Source: Pseudomonas lundensis (lineage in GTDB: Bacteria; Pseudomonadota; Gammaproteobacteria; Pseudomonadales; Pseudomonadaceae). Taken from it: a stretch of 37,559 nt of DNA. Position numbers and translations under genes: made by a program. Positions 23,899 through 33,181 of the stretch are shown one piece after another. Below the pieces are notes generated by a model. The model was not told the DNA's origin. It did no database searches and saw nothing but the letters and a program-made list of their open reading frames with translations. Every line of letters starts with the position of its first letter. Positions within the stretch are counted from its first letter, which is position 1. The DNA lies in assembly GCF_002269125.1 (NCBI RefSeq), contig NZ_NQKI01000042.1, forward strand, positions 1 through 37,559, in the 5' to 3' direction.

Positions 23899-25674
23899 AT
23901 GATGCGCAGCCATTATTGCGGCCAACTGAACGAAAGCCTGGAAGGCCAGGAAATTACCCTTTGCGGATGGGTTCACCGTCGCCGTGACCACGGTGGGGTG
24001 ATTTTCCTCGATATCCGTGATCGTGACGGTCTGGCCCAAGTGGTTTTCGATCCGGATCGTGCTGAAACCTTCGCTGCCGCGGATCGTGTGCGCAGTGAGT
24101 ACGTCGTCAAAGTCACCGGCAAGGTGCGTCTGCGTCCGGCAGGTGCGGGCAACGCCAACATGGCGTCCGGTATGATCGAAGTGCTGGGTTACGAACTGGA
24201 AGTGTTGAACGAAGCAGAGACCCCTCCGTTCCCGCTTAACGAATTCTCTGATGTAGGCGAGGAGACCCGTCTGCGTTATCGCTTTATCGACCTGCGTCGC
24301 CCAGAAATGCTCGAGAAGCTACGCCTGCGTTCGCGCATGACCACCAGCATCCGTCGGTATCTCGACGAAAACGGCTTCCTGGATGTCGAAACACCGATTC
24401 TGACCCGCGCAACCCCAGAGGGTGCACGTGACTATCTGGTGCCAAGCCGTACTCATGCAGGCAGCTTCTTTGCCTTGCCTCAATCGCCACAGCTGTTTAA
24501 ACAGCTGCTGATGGTTGCGGGTTTTGATCGCTACTACCAGATCGCCAAGTGCTTCCGCGACGAGGATTTGCGCGCAGATCGTCAGCCTGAGTTCACTCAG
24601 ATTGACATTGAGACCAGCTTCCTTGATGAAAAAGACATCATGGGCCTGACCGAAGGCATGATTCGCACCCTGTTCAAGGAAGTGCTGGATCTGGAATTCG
24701 GCGAATTCCCGCACATGACGTTTGAAGAGGCCATGCGCCGTTATGGCTCCGACAAGCCTGACTTGCGTAACCCGCTTGAACTGGTAGATGTTGCCGATCA
24801 ACTCAAAGACGTTGAATTCAAGGTCTTCAGCGGTCCGGCCAACGATCCTAAAAGCCGCGTTGCCGCGTTGCGCGTACCGGGCGGAGCGAGCATGCCGCGC
24901 AGCAAGATCGACGATTACACTAAGTTCGTTGGCATTTATGGTGCTCGCGGCCTGGCGTACATCAAGGTCAATGAGCGCGCCAAGGGTGTTGAGGGTCTGC
25001 AATCGCCGATCGTTAAAAACATTCCGGAAGCCAACCTCAATGTCATCCTGGATCGCGTAGGCGCTGTGGATGGCGATATCGTGTTCTTTGGCGCCGATAA
25101 AGCCAAGATCGTGAGTGAGGCACTGGGTGCGCTACGTATCAAGGTAGGTAACGACCTGAACCTGCTGACCTGTGAGTGGGCCCCGATGTGGGTCGTTGAC
25201 TTCCCGATGTTCGAAGAGAACGAAGACGGTAGCTTCAGCGCCTTGCATCACCCGTTCACTGCGCCGAAGTGTTCGCCTGAAGAGCTGGAAGCCAATCCGG
25301 CAACCGCTCTTTCTCGTGCTTATGACATGGTGTTGAATGGTACCGAGCTCGGTGGCGGTTCGATCCGTATCCACCGTAAAGAAATGCAGCAAGCGGTCTT
25401 CCGTCTGTTGGGCATCAACGAGGCGGAACAGGAAGAGAAGTTTGGCTTCCTGCTGGACGCGCTGAAGTACGGTGCGCCGCCGCACGGTGGTCTGGCATTC
25501 GGCCTGGACCGCCTTGTCATGCTGATGACTGGCGCTCAGTCGATTCGTGAAGTGATTGCATTCCCTAAAACCCAGAGTGCTGCCTGCGTCATGACTCAAG
25601 CTCCGGGCATGGTGGACGCTAAGGCGTTGCGAGAGCTGCATATTCGTTTGCGTGAACAGCCTAAGGCTGAGTAA
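23899..25674 (+). CDS. aspS: Aspartyl-tRNA synthetase, bacterial type, probably non-discriminating
   Basis: AspRS charges tRNA-Asp with aspartate and, in bacteria without asparaginyl-tRNA synthetase, also mischarges tRNA-Asn for GatCAB to amidate. The 591-aa product has an N-terminal OB-fold anticodon domain (1-105), the class II motifs (motif 2 FRDEDLRADRQPEF, motif 3 GLAFGLDRLVML), and the bacterial GAD insertion (about 290-420). His31 and Gly82, reported as features of the non-discriminating P. aeruginosa enzyme, are both present. The start Met-Met-Arg-Ser-His-Tyr is the family one; a longer frame from 23845 is not. It is preceded by the FmdB gene and followed by a terminator-like hairpin before yebC. 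Confidence 0.97.
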   Translation: MMRSHYCGQLNESLEGQEITLCGWVHRRRDHGGVIFLDIRDRDGLAQVVFDPDRAETFAAADRVRSEYVVKVTGKVRLRPAGAGNANMASGMIEVLGYELEVLNEAETPPFPLNEFSDVGEETRLRYRFIDLRRPEMLEKLRLRSRMTTSIRRYLDENGFLDVETPILTRATPEGARDYLVPSRTHAGSFFALPQSPQLFKQLLMVAGFDRYYQIAKCFRDEDLRADRQPEFTQIDIETSFLDEKDIMGLTEGMIRTLFKEVLDLEFGEFPHMTFEEAMRRYGSDKPDLRNPLELVDVADQLKDVEFKVFSGPANDPKSRVAALRVPGGASMPRSKIDDYTKFVGIYGARGLAYIKVNERAKGVEGLQSPIVKNIPEANLNVILDRVGAVDGDIVFFGADKAKIVSEALGALRIKVGNDLNLLTCEWAPMWVVDFPMFEENEDGSFSALHHPFTAPKCSPEELEANPATALSRAYDMVLNGTELGGGSIRIHRKEMQQAVFRLLGINEAEQEEKFGFLLDALKYGAPPHGGLAFGLDRLVMLMTGAQSIREVIAFPKTQSAACVMTQAPGMVDAKALRELHIRLREQPKAE

Positions 25675-25688
25675 TACGGAACACCGAA

Positions 25689-25717
25689 GGCGCATCCCCG
25701 GATGCGCCTTTCTCGTT
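25689..25717 (+). terminator. Probable terminator after aspS
   Basis: An 8-bp perfect stem (GGCGCATC and GATGCGCC) with a CCCG loop is followed by TTTCTCGTT, a broken T tract. Confidence 0.65.
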
Positions 25718-25792
25718 GGACCGGAAATTTTATTGCTGGCTGGCCCTTCGGGCCAAGTTGGCAAGGTTTCAGACAAGGATTCGGAGTAGGTT

Positions 25793-26539
25793 ATGGCAGG
25801 TCATTCTAAGTGGGCGAACATCAAGCACCGCAAAGAGCGTCAGGATGCCAAAAAAGGCAAAATTTTCACCAAGTGGATTCGTGAGCTGACTGTCGCGGCG
25901 CGTCAGGGTGGTGGTGACCCAGCGTCCAACCCAAGGCTGCGTCTGGCGCTGGACAAAGCGCTTGGAGCAAACATGAGCCGTGATGTCATTGATCGTGCTG
26001 TCGCCCGTGGTGCCGGTGCGGCTGATACCGATGACATGGTTGAGCTGAGTTACGAAGGCTACGGGCCTGGTGGCGTGGCGGTGATGGTTGAGTGCATGAC
26101 CGACAACCGCAACCGGACTGCAGCAGCTGTGCGTCATGCTTTCAGCAAATGCGGCGGCAATCTGGGCACTGATGGCTCTGTGGCGTACTTGTTTGAGCGT
26201 AAAGGCCAGATTTCGTATACCGCGGGTGTTGATGAAGATGCCTTGATCGAAGCGGCTATGGAAGCAGATGCCGATGACGTTGTGACCAATGAAGACGGGT
26301 CGATCGATGTGTTCACATCATTTTCGAGCTTCTACGCAGTTCGCAACGCATTAGAGGCTGCAGGCTTCAAGCCGGCTGATGCCGAAATCGTAATGCTGCC
26401 CACCACGAGTGCCGAGCTGGATCTGGAGGGTGCTGAGAAGGTGCTCAAGCTGATCGACATGCTTGAGGATCTGGATGACGTGCAAAACGTTTACTCCAAC
26501 GCCGAGATCCCCGAGGCTGTGCTGGAACAGCTTGCCTGA
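25793..26539 (+). CDS. yebC: YebC/PmpR-family regulator
   Basis: A 248-aa YebC-family protein. The family includes transcription regulators (PmpR of P. aeruginosa represses quinolone signalling), and other members have a role in translation through stalled proline stretches. The N terminus Met-Ala-Gly-His-Ser-Lys-Trp-Ala-Asn-Ile-Lys-His-Arg-Lys and the three-domain layout are conserved; the length is right. The start has GGAGTAGG upstream. It precedes ruvC in the conserved aspS-yebC-ruvCAB order, with a large hairpin between the two. Confidence 0.95.
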   Translation: MAGHSKWANIKHRKERQDAKKGKIFTKWIRELTVAARQGGGDPASNPRLRLALDKALGANMSRDVIDRAVARGAGAADTDDMVELSYEGYGPGGVAVMVECMTDNRNRTAAAVRHAFSKCGGNLGTDGSVAYLFERKGQISYTAGVDEDALIEAAMEADADDVVTNEDGSIDVFTSFSSFYAVRNALEAAGFKPADAEIVMLPTTSAELDLEGAEKVLKLIDMLEDLDDVQNVYSNAEIPEAVLEQLA

Positions 26540-26557
26540 TACCTCGCTGTAATCCTG

Positions 26558-26609
26558 GAAGCCGGAGGTGCAACGCTGCGATGATCGCAGGCTGTGCACC
26601 TCCGGCTTC
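26558..26609. repeat. Large near-perfect hairpin between yebC and ruvC
   Basis: GAAGCCGGAGGTGCA (26558-26572) pairs perfectly with TGCACCTCCGGCTTC (26595-26609). The inner CTGCG and CGCAG pair around ATGAT, separated from the outer arm by a small asymmetric internal loop. No T tract follows (only TGCCTTT). It lies 58 bp before the ruvC start. Confidence 0.85.
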
Positions 26610-26667
26610 TGCCTTTAAGCTGTCCGGGTTCATGCCCGAGGGCATCACTTCTAAAGCTGCAGGCGTT

Positions 26668-27192
26668 ATGACTCTTATTCTTGGTATCGATCCCGGTTCG
26701 CGCATTACCGGCTATGGCGTGGTGCAGGACACCGGTCGTGGCTGTGTGTACGTGGCTTCGGGGTGTATTCGTACAGGCAACGGCGAAATGCATGAGCGGC
26801 TGCAGATCGTTTATCGCGGCGTGCGCGAAGTGATACAGACGTACGGCCCGGTTACGATGGGCATTGAAAAAGTATTTATGGGGCGTAATGCGGATTCGGC
26901 GTTAAAGCTGGGTCAGGCCCGGGGCGCAGCAATCGTTGCTGGCGGTGAGGAAAGTCTGGAAATCGCCGAGTACACGGCGACTCAAATCAAGCAGGCGGTT
27001 GCGGGTACCGGGGGCGCTAATAAAGAGCAGGTGATGATGATGGTCATGCATTTGCTCAAGCTGACGTCAAAACCGCAAATTGATGCTTCTGATGCGTTGG
27101 CAATTGCGTTGTGCCATGCGCACACGCGCTCCAGTTTGCTGCCTCACGGGTTGGGTGCTGCGCGCAGTCGGGGTGGTCGTCTGCGTCTATAG
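26668..27192 (+). CDS. ruvC: Holliday junction resolvase RuvC
   Basis: RuvC cuts Holliday junctions symmetrically. The 174-aa protein carries all four acidic catalytic residues: Asp8, Glu67, Asp139 and Asp142 (one position after E. coli's 7, 66, 138 and 141). The N terminus Met-Thr-Leu-Ile-Leu-Gly-Ile-Asp-Pro-Gly-Ser sets the start at 26668; an upstream in-frame ATG at 26581 lies within the hairpin and is unlikely. It is followed by ruvA and ruvB, with which it acts. Confidence 0.97.
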   Translation: MTLILGIDPGSRITGYGVVQDTGRGCVYVASGCIRTGNGEMHERLQIVYRGVREVIQTYGPVTMGIEKVFMGRNADSALKLGQARGAAIVAGGEESLEIAEYTATQIKQAVAGTGGANKEQVMMMVMHLLKLTSKPQIDASDALAIALCHAHTRSSLLPHGLGAARSRGGRLRL

Positions 27193-27299
27193 GGGGCGGG
27201 TGTCTCTGGTGTTGAGCGCTTTGGGTGTTTGCCCGTGCAATCGTGCAGCGCCCGTCTTATTAGTTAGCCATTGATCTGGCCTGAAAAAGGATCTGAAAC

Positions 27300-27908
27300 G
27301 TGATTGGACGCTTGCGCGGTACTCTCGCTGAAAAACAGCCGCCTCACCTGATTCTGGATGTGAATGGCCTGGGTTATGAGGTGGAGGTTCCGATGACTAC
27401 ACTTTACCGCCTGCCTTCAATCGGTGAGCCGTTGACCCTGCACACCCATTTAGTGGTTCGCGAAGATGCGCAGTTGCTCTATGGTTTCAGTGGCAAGCGA
27501 GAGCGCGATTTTTTTCGCGAATTGATTCGGCTCAATGGCGTGGGCCCTAAATTGGCATTGGCACTGATGTCCAGTCTGGAAGTCGATGAGCTGGTGCGTT
27601 GTGTACAGGCCCAGGATACGTCGGCGCTGACCAAGGTGCCGGGGGTTGGCAAGAAAACCGCCGAGCGCCTGTTGGTCGAACTGAAGGATCGGTTCAAAGC
27701 ATGGGAGCAGGTGCCGAGCATGTTTGCGCTGGTGCCCAATCAGCCGGATGCCCCTGCGCAAGTCGCCAGCGCTGAAAGCGATGCGGTCAGCGCGTTGATC
27801 TCTTTGGGCTATAAACCTCAAGAGGCGAGTAAAGCAGTGTCGGCCATCAAGGATAAAACGTTGAGCAGTGAAGACATGATCCGCCGAGCCCTGAAGGGAA
27901 TGATTTAA
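27300..27908 (+). CDS. ruvA: Holliday junction branch-migration protein RuvA
   Basis: RuvA binds the four-way junction and recruits RuvB. The 202-aa protein shows an N-terminal OB fold (1-65), two helix-hairpin-helix motifs (Leu-Asn-Gly-Val-Gly-Pro-Lys and Val-Pro-Gly-Val-Gly-Lys-Lys, about 73-125) and a C-terminal RuvB-binding domain (about 155-202). It starts with GTG after AAGGA. Its stop codon directly abuts the ruvB GTG. Confidence 0.97.
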   Translation: MIGRLRGTLAEKQPPHLILDVNGLGYEVEVPMTTLYRLPSIGEPLTLHTHLVVREDAQLLYGFSGKRERDFFRELIRLNGVGPKLALALMSSLEVDELVRCVQAQDTSALTKVPGVGKKTAERLLVELKDRFKAWEQVPSMFALVPNQPDAPAQVASAESDAVSALISLGYKPQEASKAVSAIKDKTLSSEDMIRRALKGMI

Positions 27909-28967
27909 GTGATTGAAGCTGATCGTTTGATAACCGCTTCCAGCGGACGTGACCGCGAAGAGGTTCAGGATCGCGCGATCCGTCCATTGAGTCTGGCCGA
28001 CTATATTGGTCAGCCGGCAGTGCGCGAGCAGATGGAGTTGTTTATCCAGGCTGCGCGTGGCCGTGCAGAGTCGTTGGACCACACGCTGATTTTTGGGCCG
28101 CCGGGCTTGGGTAAAACTACCCTGGCGAACATCATTGCGCAGGAAATGGGTGTTTCGATTAAAAGTACGTCGGGCCCGGTGCTTGAGAGGCCAGGGGACC
28201 TGGCAGCCCTGCTGACCAATCTGGAACCCCATGATGTGCTGTTCATTGATGAAATTCACCGGTTGTCGCCTATTGTCGAGGAAGTCTTGTACCCGGCCAT
28301 GGAAGATTTTCAGCTGGACATCATGATCGGCGAGGGGCCTGCTGCGCGTTCGATCAAGCTGGATTTGCCGCCGTTTACGCTGGTTGGGGCGACAACCCGT
28401 GCCGGGATGCTGACCAATCCTTTGCGCGACCGCTTCGGCATTGTTCAGCGTCTTGAGTTTTATGGCATTGATGACCTGGCGACGATCGTCAGTCGTTCTG
28501 CGGGAATCTTCGGTTTGCCGCTGGATCCGGAAGGTGCATATGAAATTGCGCGGCGGGCCCGCGGTACACCGCGTATCGCCAATCGGTTGCTACGCCGTGT
28601 GCGCGACTTTGCCGAAGTGCGGGCCAAGGGGCATATCACCAAATCTGTGGCAGATCTGGCGCTCAATCTCCTGGATGTGGATGAACACGGTTTTGATCAT
28701 CAGGACCGGCGATTGCTGTTGACCATGATCGAGAAATTCGATGGGGGGCCGGTGGGGGTCGACAGTCTTGCGGCAGCGATCAGTGAAGAGCGCCATACCA
28801 TCGAGGATGTGCTGGAACCGTACTTGATTCAGCAAGGCTATATCATGCGTACGCCGCGAGGGCGTGTAGTGACCCGGCATGCGTATTTGCACTTTGGTCT
28901 GAATATTCCGTCACGTTTGGGCGAAATGCCGAGCGCAGATGAATTCTCGAATGCGCAGGATGATTAA
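27909..28967 (+). CDS. ruvB: Holliday junction helicase RuvB
   Basis: RuvB is the hexameric AAA+ motor of branch migration. The 352-aa protein has Walker A GPPGLGKT (63-70), Walker B with Asp114-Glu115 (DEIH), sensor and arginine-finger region (GATTRAGML, then RDRFG), and a C-terminal winged helix. The GTG start comes immediately after the ruvA stop, with GAAGGGA inside the end of ruvA as the ribosome-binding site, which implies tight coupling. Confidence 0.97.
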   Translation: MIEADRLITASSGRDREEVQDRAIRPLSLADYIGQPAVREQMELFIQAARGRAESLDHTLIFGPPGLGKTTLANIIAQEMGVSIKSTSGPVLERPGDLAALLTNLEPHDVLFIDEIHRLSPIVEEVLYPAMEDFQLDIMIGEGPAARSIKLDLPPFTLVGATTRAGMLTNPLRDRFGIVQRLEFYGIDDLATIVSRSAGIFGLPLDPEGAYEIARRARGTPRIANRLLRRVRDFAEVRAKGHITKSVADLALNLLDVDEHGFDHQDRRLLLTMIEKFDGGPVGVDSLAAAISEERHTIEDVLEPYLIQQGYIMRTPRGRVVTRHAYLHFGLNIPSRLGEMPSADEFSNAQDD

Positions 28968-29105
28968 TTAAGCCGTAATGAGTCGATTTTTTTGCCGTTT
29001 TTGATGTCACAAGGGCTGGCGCTGAAAATCCTGAGTCTTAAAGTCTAAGAAGAGTGAAAAACAGTGGTCTGGCGGATTGGCAACCTGAGGAGTAAGCACT
29101 AGAGT

Positions 29106-29573
29106 ATGCGCGCGCAAAACAGGCTTGAGCCGCTCGCACATCGCTGTCGCGTTTATTACGAAGACACCGATGCGGGTGGCGTCGTGTATTACGTAAATTA
29201 TCTAAAGTTTATGGAGCGGGCTCGAACCGAAAGGCTGCGGGAACTGGGGTTTGCCCAGTCCGAGCTGGTAGGGGAGAACCTGTTATTTGTCGTGCATTCC
29301 AGCGAGGCGCGTTATCACGCACCGGCGCGACTGGACGACGAACTGTTGGTAACTGCGCAAGTAATAGAACTCAACCGTGCCAGCCTGCGTTTCAAACAGC
29401 AGGTCTGGCGGGCTGCGGACTCAACGTTGCTCTGCGAAGGGCAGTTTTTGGTGGCCTGTGTGCGCGCCGATAGTTTCAAACCCCGGGCCATTCCCGAAGC
29501 TTTACGTACGGCCTTTGCCGACGTGAGCGGCGCGGGTAAACATTTAGAGCAGGAGATAAAGCGTGGAAGCTAA
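29106..29573 (+). CDS. ybgC: Tol-Pal-associated acyl-CoA thioesterase
   Basis: YbgC is a hotdog-fold thioesterase that belongs to the tol-pal operon; its physiological substrate is debated. The 155-aa protein has the active-site block Tyr-Tyr-Glu-Asp-Thr-Asp-Ala-Gly-Gly-Val-Val-Tyr, with the catalytic Asp, and the N-terminal Tyr-Leu-Lys-Phe-Met-Glu-Arg-Ala-Arg-Thr-Glu helix. The ATG at 29106 lies about 16 nt after GAGGAG, somewhat far. It overlaps tolQ by 11 nt. Confidence 0.95.
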   Translation: MRAQNRLEPLAHRCRVYYEDTDAGGVVYYVNYLKFMERARTERLRELGFAQSELVGENLLFVVHSSEARYHAPARLDDELLVTAQVIELNRASLRFKQQVWRAADSTLLCEGQFLVACVRADSFKPRAIPEALRTAFADVSGAGKHLEQEIKRGS

Positions 29574-30258
29574 CGTCGTCGACCATTCCTCCATGTGGAG
29601 CTTGGTCAGCAATGCCAGCATTGTTGTGCAATTGGTAATGTTGACCCTGCTGGCCGCATCGGTTACCTCGTGGGTCATGATTTTTCAGCGCAGCACTATG
29701 CTGCGCGCCGGTCGACGTGCCCTGGAAAGCTTTGAAGAGCGCTTCTGGTCGGGTATCGATCTGTCCAAGTTGTACCGCCAGGCAGGTAGCAATCCGGATC
29801 CTGATTCGGGCGTTGAGCAGATCTTTCGTGCAGGATTCAAGGAGTTTTCCCGTCTGCGTCAGCAGCCAGGTGTAGATCCTGAGGCTGTCATGGAAGGTGT
29901 GGCCCGTGCCATGCGTGTAGCAATTTCCCGTGAAGAAGAAAAACTGGAGCAAAGCCTGCCGTTCCTCGCGACAGTTGGTTCTGTGAGCCCTTACATCGGT
30001 CTGTTCGGTACGGTGTGGGGCATCATGAACTCATTCCGCGGTTTGGCGACGGCTCAGCAGGCCACGCTGGCGACTGTGGCGCCAGGTATTGCCGAAGCGC
30101 TGGTCGCTACGGCAATCGGTCTGTTTGCTGCAATTCCAGCCGTTATCGCTTACAACCGCTTTGCTGCGCGTAGTGAAACCCTTATCGGTCGCTACTACAC
30201 CTTCGCCGATGAATTCCAGGCGATCCTGCACCGTAAAGTGCACACCAGCGAAGAATAA
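29563..30258 (+). CDS. tolQ: Tol-Pal system protein TolQ
   Basis: TolQ, with TolR, forms the proton-driven motor that energises TolA. The 231-aa inner membrane protein has a first membrane helix at about 18-40, a long cytoplasmic loop, and two further helices at about 138-160 and 172-195. It belongs to the MotA/TolQ/ExbB family, with the Gly-Leu-Phe-Gly-Thr-Val-Trp-Gly block. The GTG start follows CAGGAGATAAAGC and overlaps the end of ybgC. Confidence 0.97.
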   Translation: MEANVVDHSSMWSLVSNASIVVQLVMLTLLAASVTSWVMIFQRSTMLRAGRRALESFEERFWSGIDLSKLYRQAGSNPDPDSGVEQIFRAGFKEFSRLRQQPGVDPEAVMEGVARAMRVAISREEEKLEQSLPFLATVGSVSPYIGLFGTVWGIMNSFRGLATAQQATLATVAPGIAEALVATAIGLFAAIPAVIAYNRFAARSETLIGRYYTFADEFQAILHRKVHTSEE

Positions 30259-30272
30259 GCAGGTACTTTCCA

Positions 30273-30734
30273 ATGGCTTTAATCGCTCGAGCTCGCAAGA
30301 AGCGCAAGCCGGTCGCCGAGATGAACGTGGTGCCTTACATCGACGTGATGTTGGTACTGTTGGTCATTTTCATGGTGACTGCGCCCATGCTCAATCAGGG
30401 TGTGAAAGTGGATTTGCCCAAAGTCTCCAGTGAGGCTTTGCCGCAAGACAACAACACTCAGGTTCTGACTATTTCGATCAAGGCTGACAAGACCTACTTC
30501 TGGAACCTTGGCAGCGAAGTCGATACTGAAAAACAGATGGACAAGGCCATGACCTTGCCGCAAATGACAGATGCCGTCACCAAAATCATTCGTGCTGGCA
30601 ACGAAGGCGGCAAGCATACTCAGGTCTTCATTCGCGGCGACAAGTCTGTGGATTATGGCGCGGTGATGGGAGCCATGGGGGGCTTGCAGAAAGCCGGCGT
30701 CGGTAATGTTGGCTTGATCACAGAGGCTCCCTGA
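30273..30734 (+). CDS. tolR: Tol-Pal system protein TolR
   Basis: A 153-aa inner membrane protein of the ExbD/TolR family with one membrane helix (20-40). Its Asp24 is the proton-carrying residue (Asp23 in E. coli). A periplasmic domain follows. Its stop codon shares a base with the tolA start (TGATG). Confidence 0.97.
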   Translation: MALIARARKKRKPVAEMNVVPYIDVMLVLLVIFMVTAPMLNQGVKVDLPKVSSEALPQDNNTQVLTISIKADKTYFWNLGSEVDTEKQMDKAMTLPQMTDAVTKIIRAGNEGGKHTQVFIRGDKSVDYGAVMGAMGGLQKAGVGNVGLITEAP

Positions 30735-31828
30735 TGCGCGAACAGCGGGAGCCGTCCGCCTCTGAAAACTATTTTTGGCCTACAGTTTGGGCCGTAGGGC
30801 TGCACGTTCTGATTTTTGGCATGCTGTTCGCCAGTTTTGCCATGACGCCGGAACTGCCTCCCTCGAAGCCGATTGTTCAAGCAACCTTGTATCAACTGAA
30901 GTCAAAAAGTCAGGCGACCACCCAGACCAATCAAAAGATTGCGGGTGAGGCAAAGAAATCTGCCGCACGTCAGACCGAAGTTGAGCAGATGGAGCAAAAA
31001 AAGGTTGAGCAAGAGGCCGTGAAAGCGGCGGAACAAAAGAAAGAAGAGGCTGCCGAGAAAGCAGCAGAGGCCAAGAAGGCTGACGAAGCCAAGGCCAGTG
31101 AAGCGAAGAAGGCTGAGGAAGCTAAAAAGGCTGACGAAGCCAAGAAAGCAGACGACGCTAAAAAAGCCACTGAAGCCAAAAAAGCCGAAGAGAAAAAGTT
31201 GGCTGATATAGCCAAGAAAAAGTCTGAGGAAGAGGCCAAAAAAGCCGCTGAAGAAGAGGCGAAGAAAAAGGCCGCCGAAGAAGCCAAGAAAAAGATTGTC
31301 GAAGATGCGAAGAAGAAAGCTGCTGAAGATGCCAAGAAAAAGGCCGTAGCGGATGAGGCGAAGAAGAAAGCCGCCGAAGACGCCAAGAAAAAAGCGGCTG
31401 CTGATGCTGCCAAGAAAAAGGCAGTAGAAGCAGCACGTAAATCGACCGAAGAGAAAAAGGCGCAAGCCTTGGCAGATTTGCTTTCCGATACGCCTCAACG
31501 TCAACAAGCCTTGGCAGAGGAGCAGGGCGATGAGGTCGCCGGCAGTTTTGATGACCTGATTCGTGCCCGGGCAGCAGAAGGTTGGGCTCGTCCTCCTTCG
31601 GCTCGCAAGAACATGACAGTGGTGCTGCAAATTGGCATGTTGCCGGATGGCACGGTAACTTCGGTTACGGTTGCCAGATCCAGTGGTGACGGACCTTTTG
31701 ACAGTTCGGCTGTGGCGGCGGTCAAGAACATTGGCCGTTTAACGGAGATGCAGGGCCTGAAGCCCAGCGAATTCAATCCTTATCGATCATTCAAGATGAC
31801 ATTCACACCTGAGGATCTAGCCTTGTGA
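30734..31828 (+). CDS. tolA: Tol-Pal system protein TolA
   Basis: TolA spans the periplasm from the inner membrane to Pal and TolB. The 364-aa protein has a membrane helix (15-36); a very Lys/Ala/Glu-rich helical domain II (about 68-245), built of repeats such as Ala-Glu-Glu-Ala-Lys-Lys; and a globular domain III (about 255-364) of the TonB-C type with Val-Leu-Gln-Ile-Gly-Met-Leu-Pro-Asp-Gly. Overlaps at both ends (TGATG with tolR, GTGA with tolB) mark a single transcript. Antisense frames across domain II are just products of its repetitive codons. Confidence 0.95.
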   Translation: MREQREPSASENYFWPTVWAVGLHVLIFGMLFASFAMTPELPPSKPIVQATLYQLKSKSQATTQTNQKIAGEAKKSAARQTEVEQMEQKKVEQEAVKAAEQKKEEAAEKAAEAKKADEAKASEAKKAEEAKKADEAKKADDAKKATEAKKAEEKKLADIAKKKSEEEAKKAAEEEAKKKAAEEAKKKIVEDAKKKAAEDAKKKAVADEAKKKAAEDAKKKAAADAAKKKAVEAARKSTEEKKAQALADLLSDTPQRQQALAEEQGDEVAGSFDDLIRARAAEGWARPPSARKNMTVVLQIGMLPDGTVTSVTVARSSGDGPFDSSAVAAVKNIGRLTEMQGLKPSEFNPYRSFKMTFTPEDLAL

Positions 31829-33126
31829 TTAACTTTTTTCGAGGACTGCTCGTCGTCGTCTGCTGCTTCGCAGGGATGGCAATGGCAGAAGAAAAGAACA
31901 TTCTGGTCACTAGCGGTAGCGACCGGGCCACACCTATTGCCGTGGTTCCATTTGGCTGGCAGGGCGGTTCCGTTCTGCCGGACGACATGGCTGAAATCAT
32001 TGGCAATGACCTGCGCAACTCGGGCTACTACGCACCGATTCCAAAGCAGAACATGATCAGCTTGCCGACCCAGGCCAGCGAAGTCATTTTCCGTGACTGG
32101 AAAGCGTTAGGTGCCCAGTACGTGATAGTCGGCAATATTGTCCCGGCCGGCGGTCGTTTGCAGGTTCAATATGCCCTGTTCAATGTGGCCACCGAGCAAC
32201 CGGTTCTGACCGGTAGTGTCTCCGGTACTGCTGAGCAGCTGCGTGATATGGCGCATTACATCTCCGACCAGTCATTTGAAAAACTGACCGGTATTAAAGG
32301 CGCATTCTCAACCCGTTTACTCTACGTAACGGCTGAGCGCGCCAGTGCCAATAACACCCGCTATACCTTGCAGCGTTCGGATTACGACGGTGCACGTGCT
32401 GTCACGCTGCTGCAATCGCGTGAACCGATTCTGTCGCCTCGTTTCGCGCCAGACGGCAAGCGCATCGCCTATGTCTCGTTTGAGCAAAAACGTCCGCGTA
32501 TCTTCATGCAGAACATTGATACCGGTCGTCGTGAGCAAATCACCAACTTCGAAGGCCTTAACGGTGCCCCTGCGTGGTCTCCGGACGGTTCGAAGCTGGC
32601 ATTTGTGTTGTCTAAAGATGGTAACGCTGAAATTTACGTAATGAATCTGGCGTCCCGTCAGCTGACTCGCGTGACTAACAGCCCGGCTATCGATACCGAA
32701 CCGTTCTGGGGCAAGGATGGGTCAACCATCTACTTCACCTCTGACCGCGGCGGTAAACCACAAATCTACAAAACCACAGTTGGTAGCGGTAATGCAGAGC
32801 GCGTGACATTTATCGGGAACTACAACGCCAGTCCGAAGCTTTCGGCAGACGAAAAGACCCTGGTAATGATTCATCGTCAGGATGGCTTCACCAATTTCCG
32901 TGTGGCAGCGCAAGATTTGCAGCGTGGAAGCGTGAAAATCCTCACAGATACCAACCTTGATGAGTCAGCTACTGTTGCGCCCAACGGCACCATGGTAATC
33001 TACGCCACCCGCCAGCAGGGCCGGGGAGTCTTGATGCTCGTGTCCATTAATGGACGCGTAAGGCTCCCTCTTCCTACCGCTCAAGGCGAAGTCAGAGAAC
33101 CTTCCTGGTCCCCTTACCTGAACTGA
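31825..33126 (+). CDS. tolB: Tol-Pal system protein TolB
   Basis: TolB is a periplasmic protein that binds Pal and is displaced by TolA. The 433-aa precursor has a signal peptide (1-21, ending Ala-Met-Ala), an N-terminal alpha/beta domain, and a six-bladed beta propeller visible as repeated Pro-Asp-Gly blades (Phe-Ala-Pro-Asp-Gly-Lys, Trp-Ser-Pro-Asp-Gly-Ser and similar). The start is GTG, overlapping the tolA stop. Confidence 0.97.
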   Translation: MINFFRGLLVVVCCFAGMAMAEEKNILVTSGSDRATPIAVVPFGWQGGSVLPDDMAEIIGNDLRNSGYYAPIPKQNMISLPTQASEVIFRDWKALGAQYVIVGNIVPAGGRLQVQYALFNVATEQPVLTGSVSGTAEQLRDMAHYISDQSFEKLTGIKGAFSTRLLYVTAERASANNTRYTLQRSDYDGARAVTLLQSREPILSPRFAPDGKRIAYVSFEQKRPRIFMQNIDTGRREQITNFEGLNGAPAWSPDGSKLAFVLSKDGNAEIYVMNLASRQLTRVTNSPAIDTEPFWGKDGSTIYFTSDRGGKPQIYKTTVGSGNAERVTFIGNYNASPKLSADEKTLVMIHRQDGFTNFRVAAQDLQRGSVKILTDTNLDESATVAPNGTMVIYATRQQGRGVLMLVSINGRVRLPLPTAQGEVREPSWSPYLN

Positions 33127-33181
33127 CGTGGTGATAGCTTTACGTTGCACTTAACACTTGGGGTTCATTAGGAGTTTTACG

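Noticed and set aside
30970..31630. Long minus-strand frames opposite tolA
   Set aside because: They result from the Lys/Ala/Glu-rich repeats of TolA domain II; the predicted Ser/Phe/Leu-rich proteins have no ribosome-binding site and mirror the repeat.
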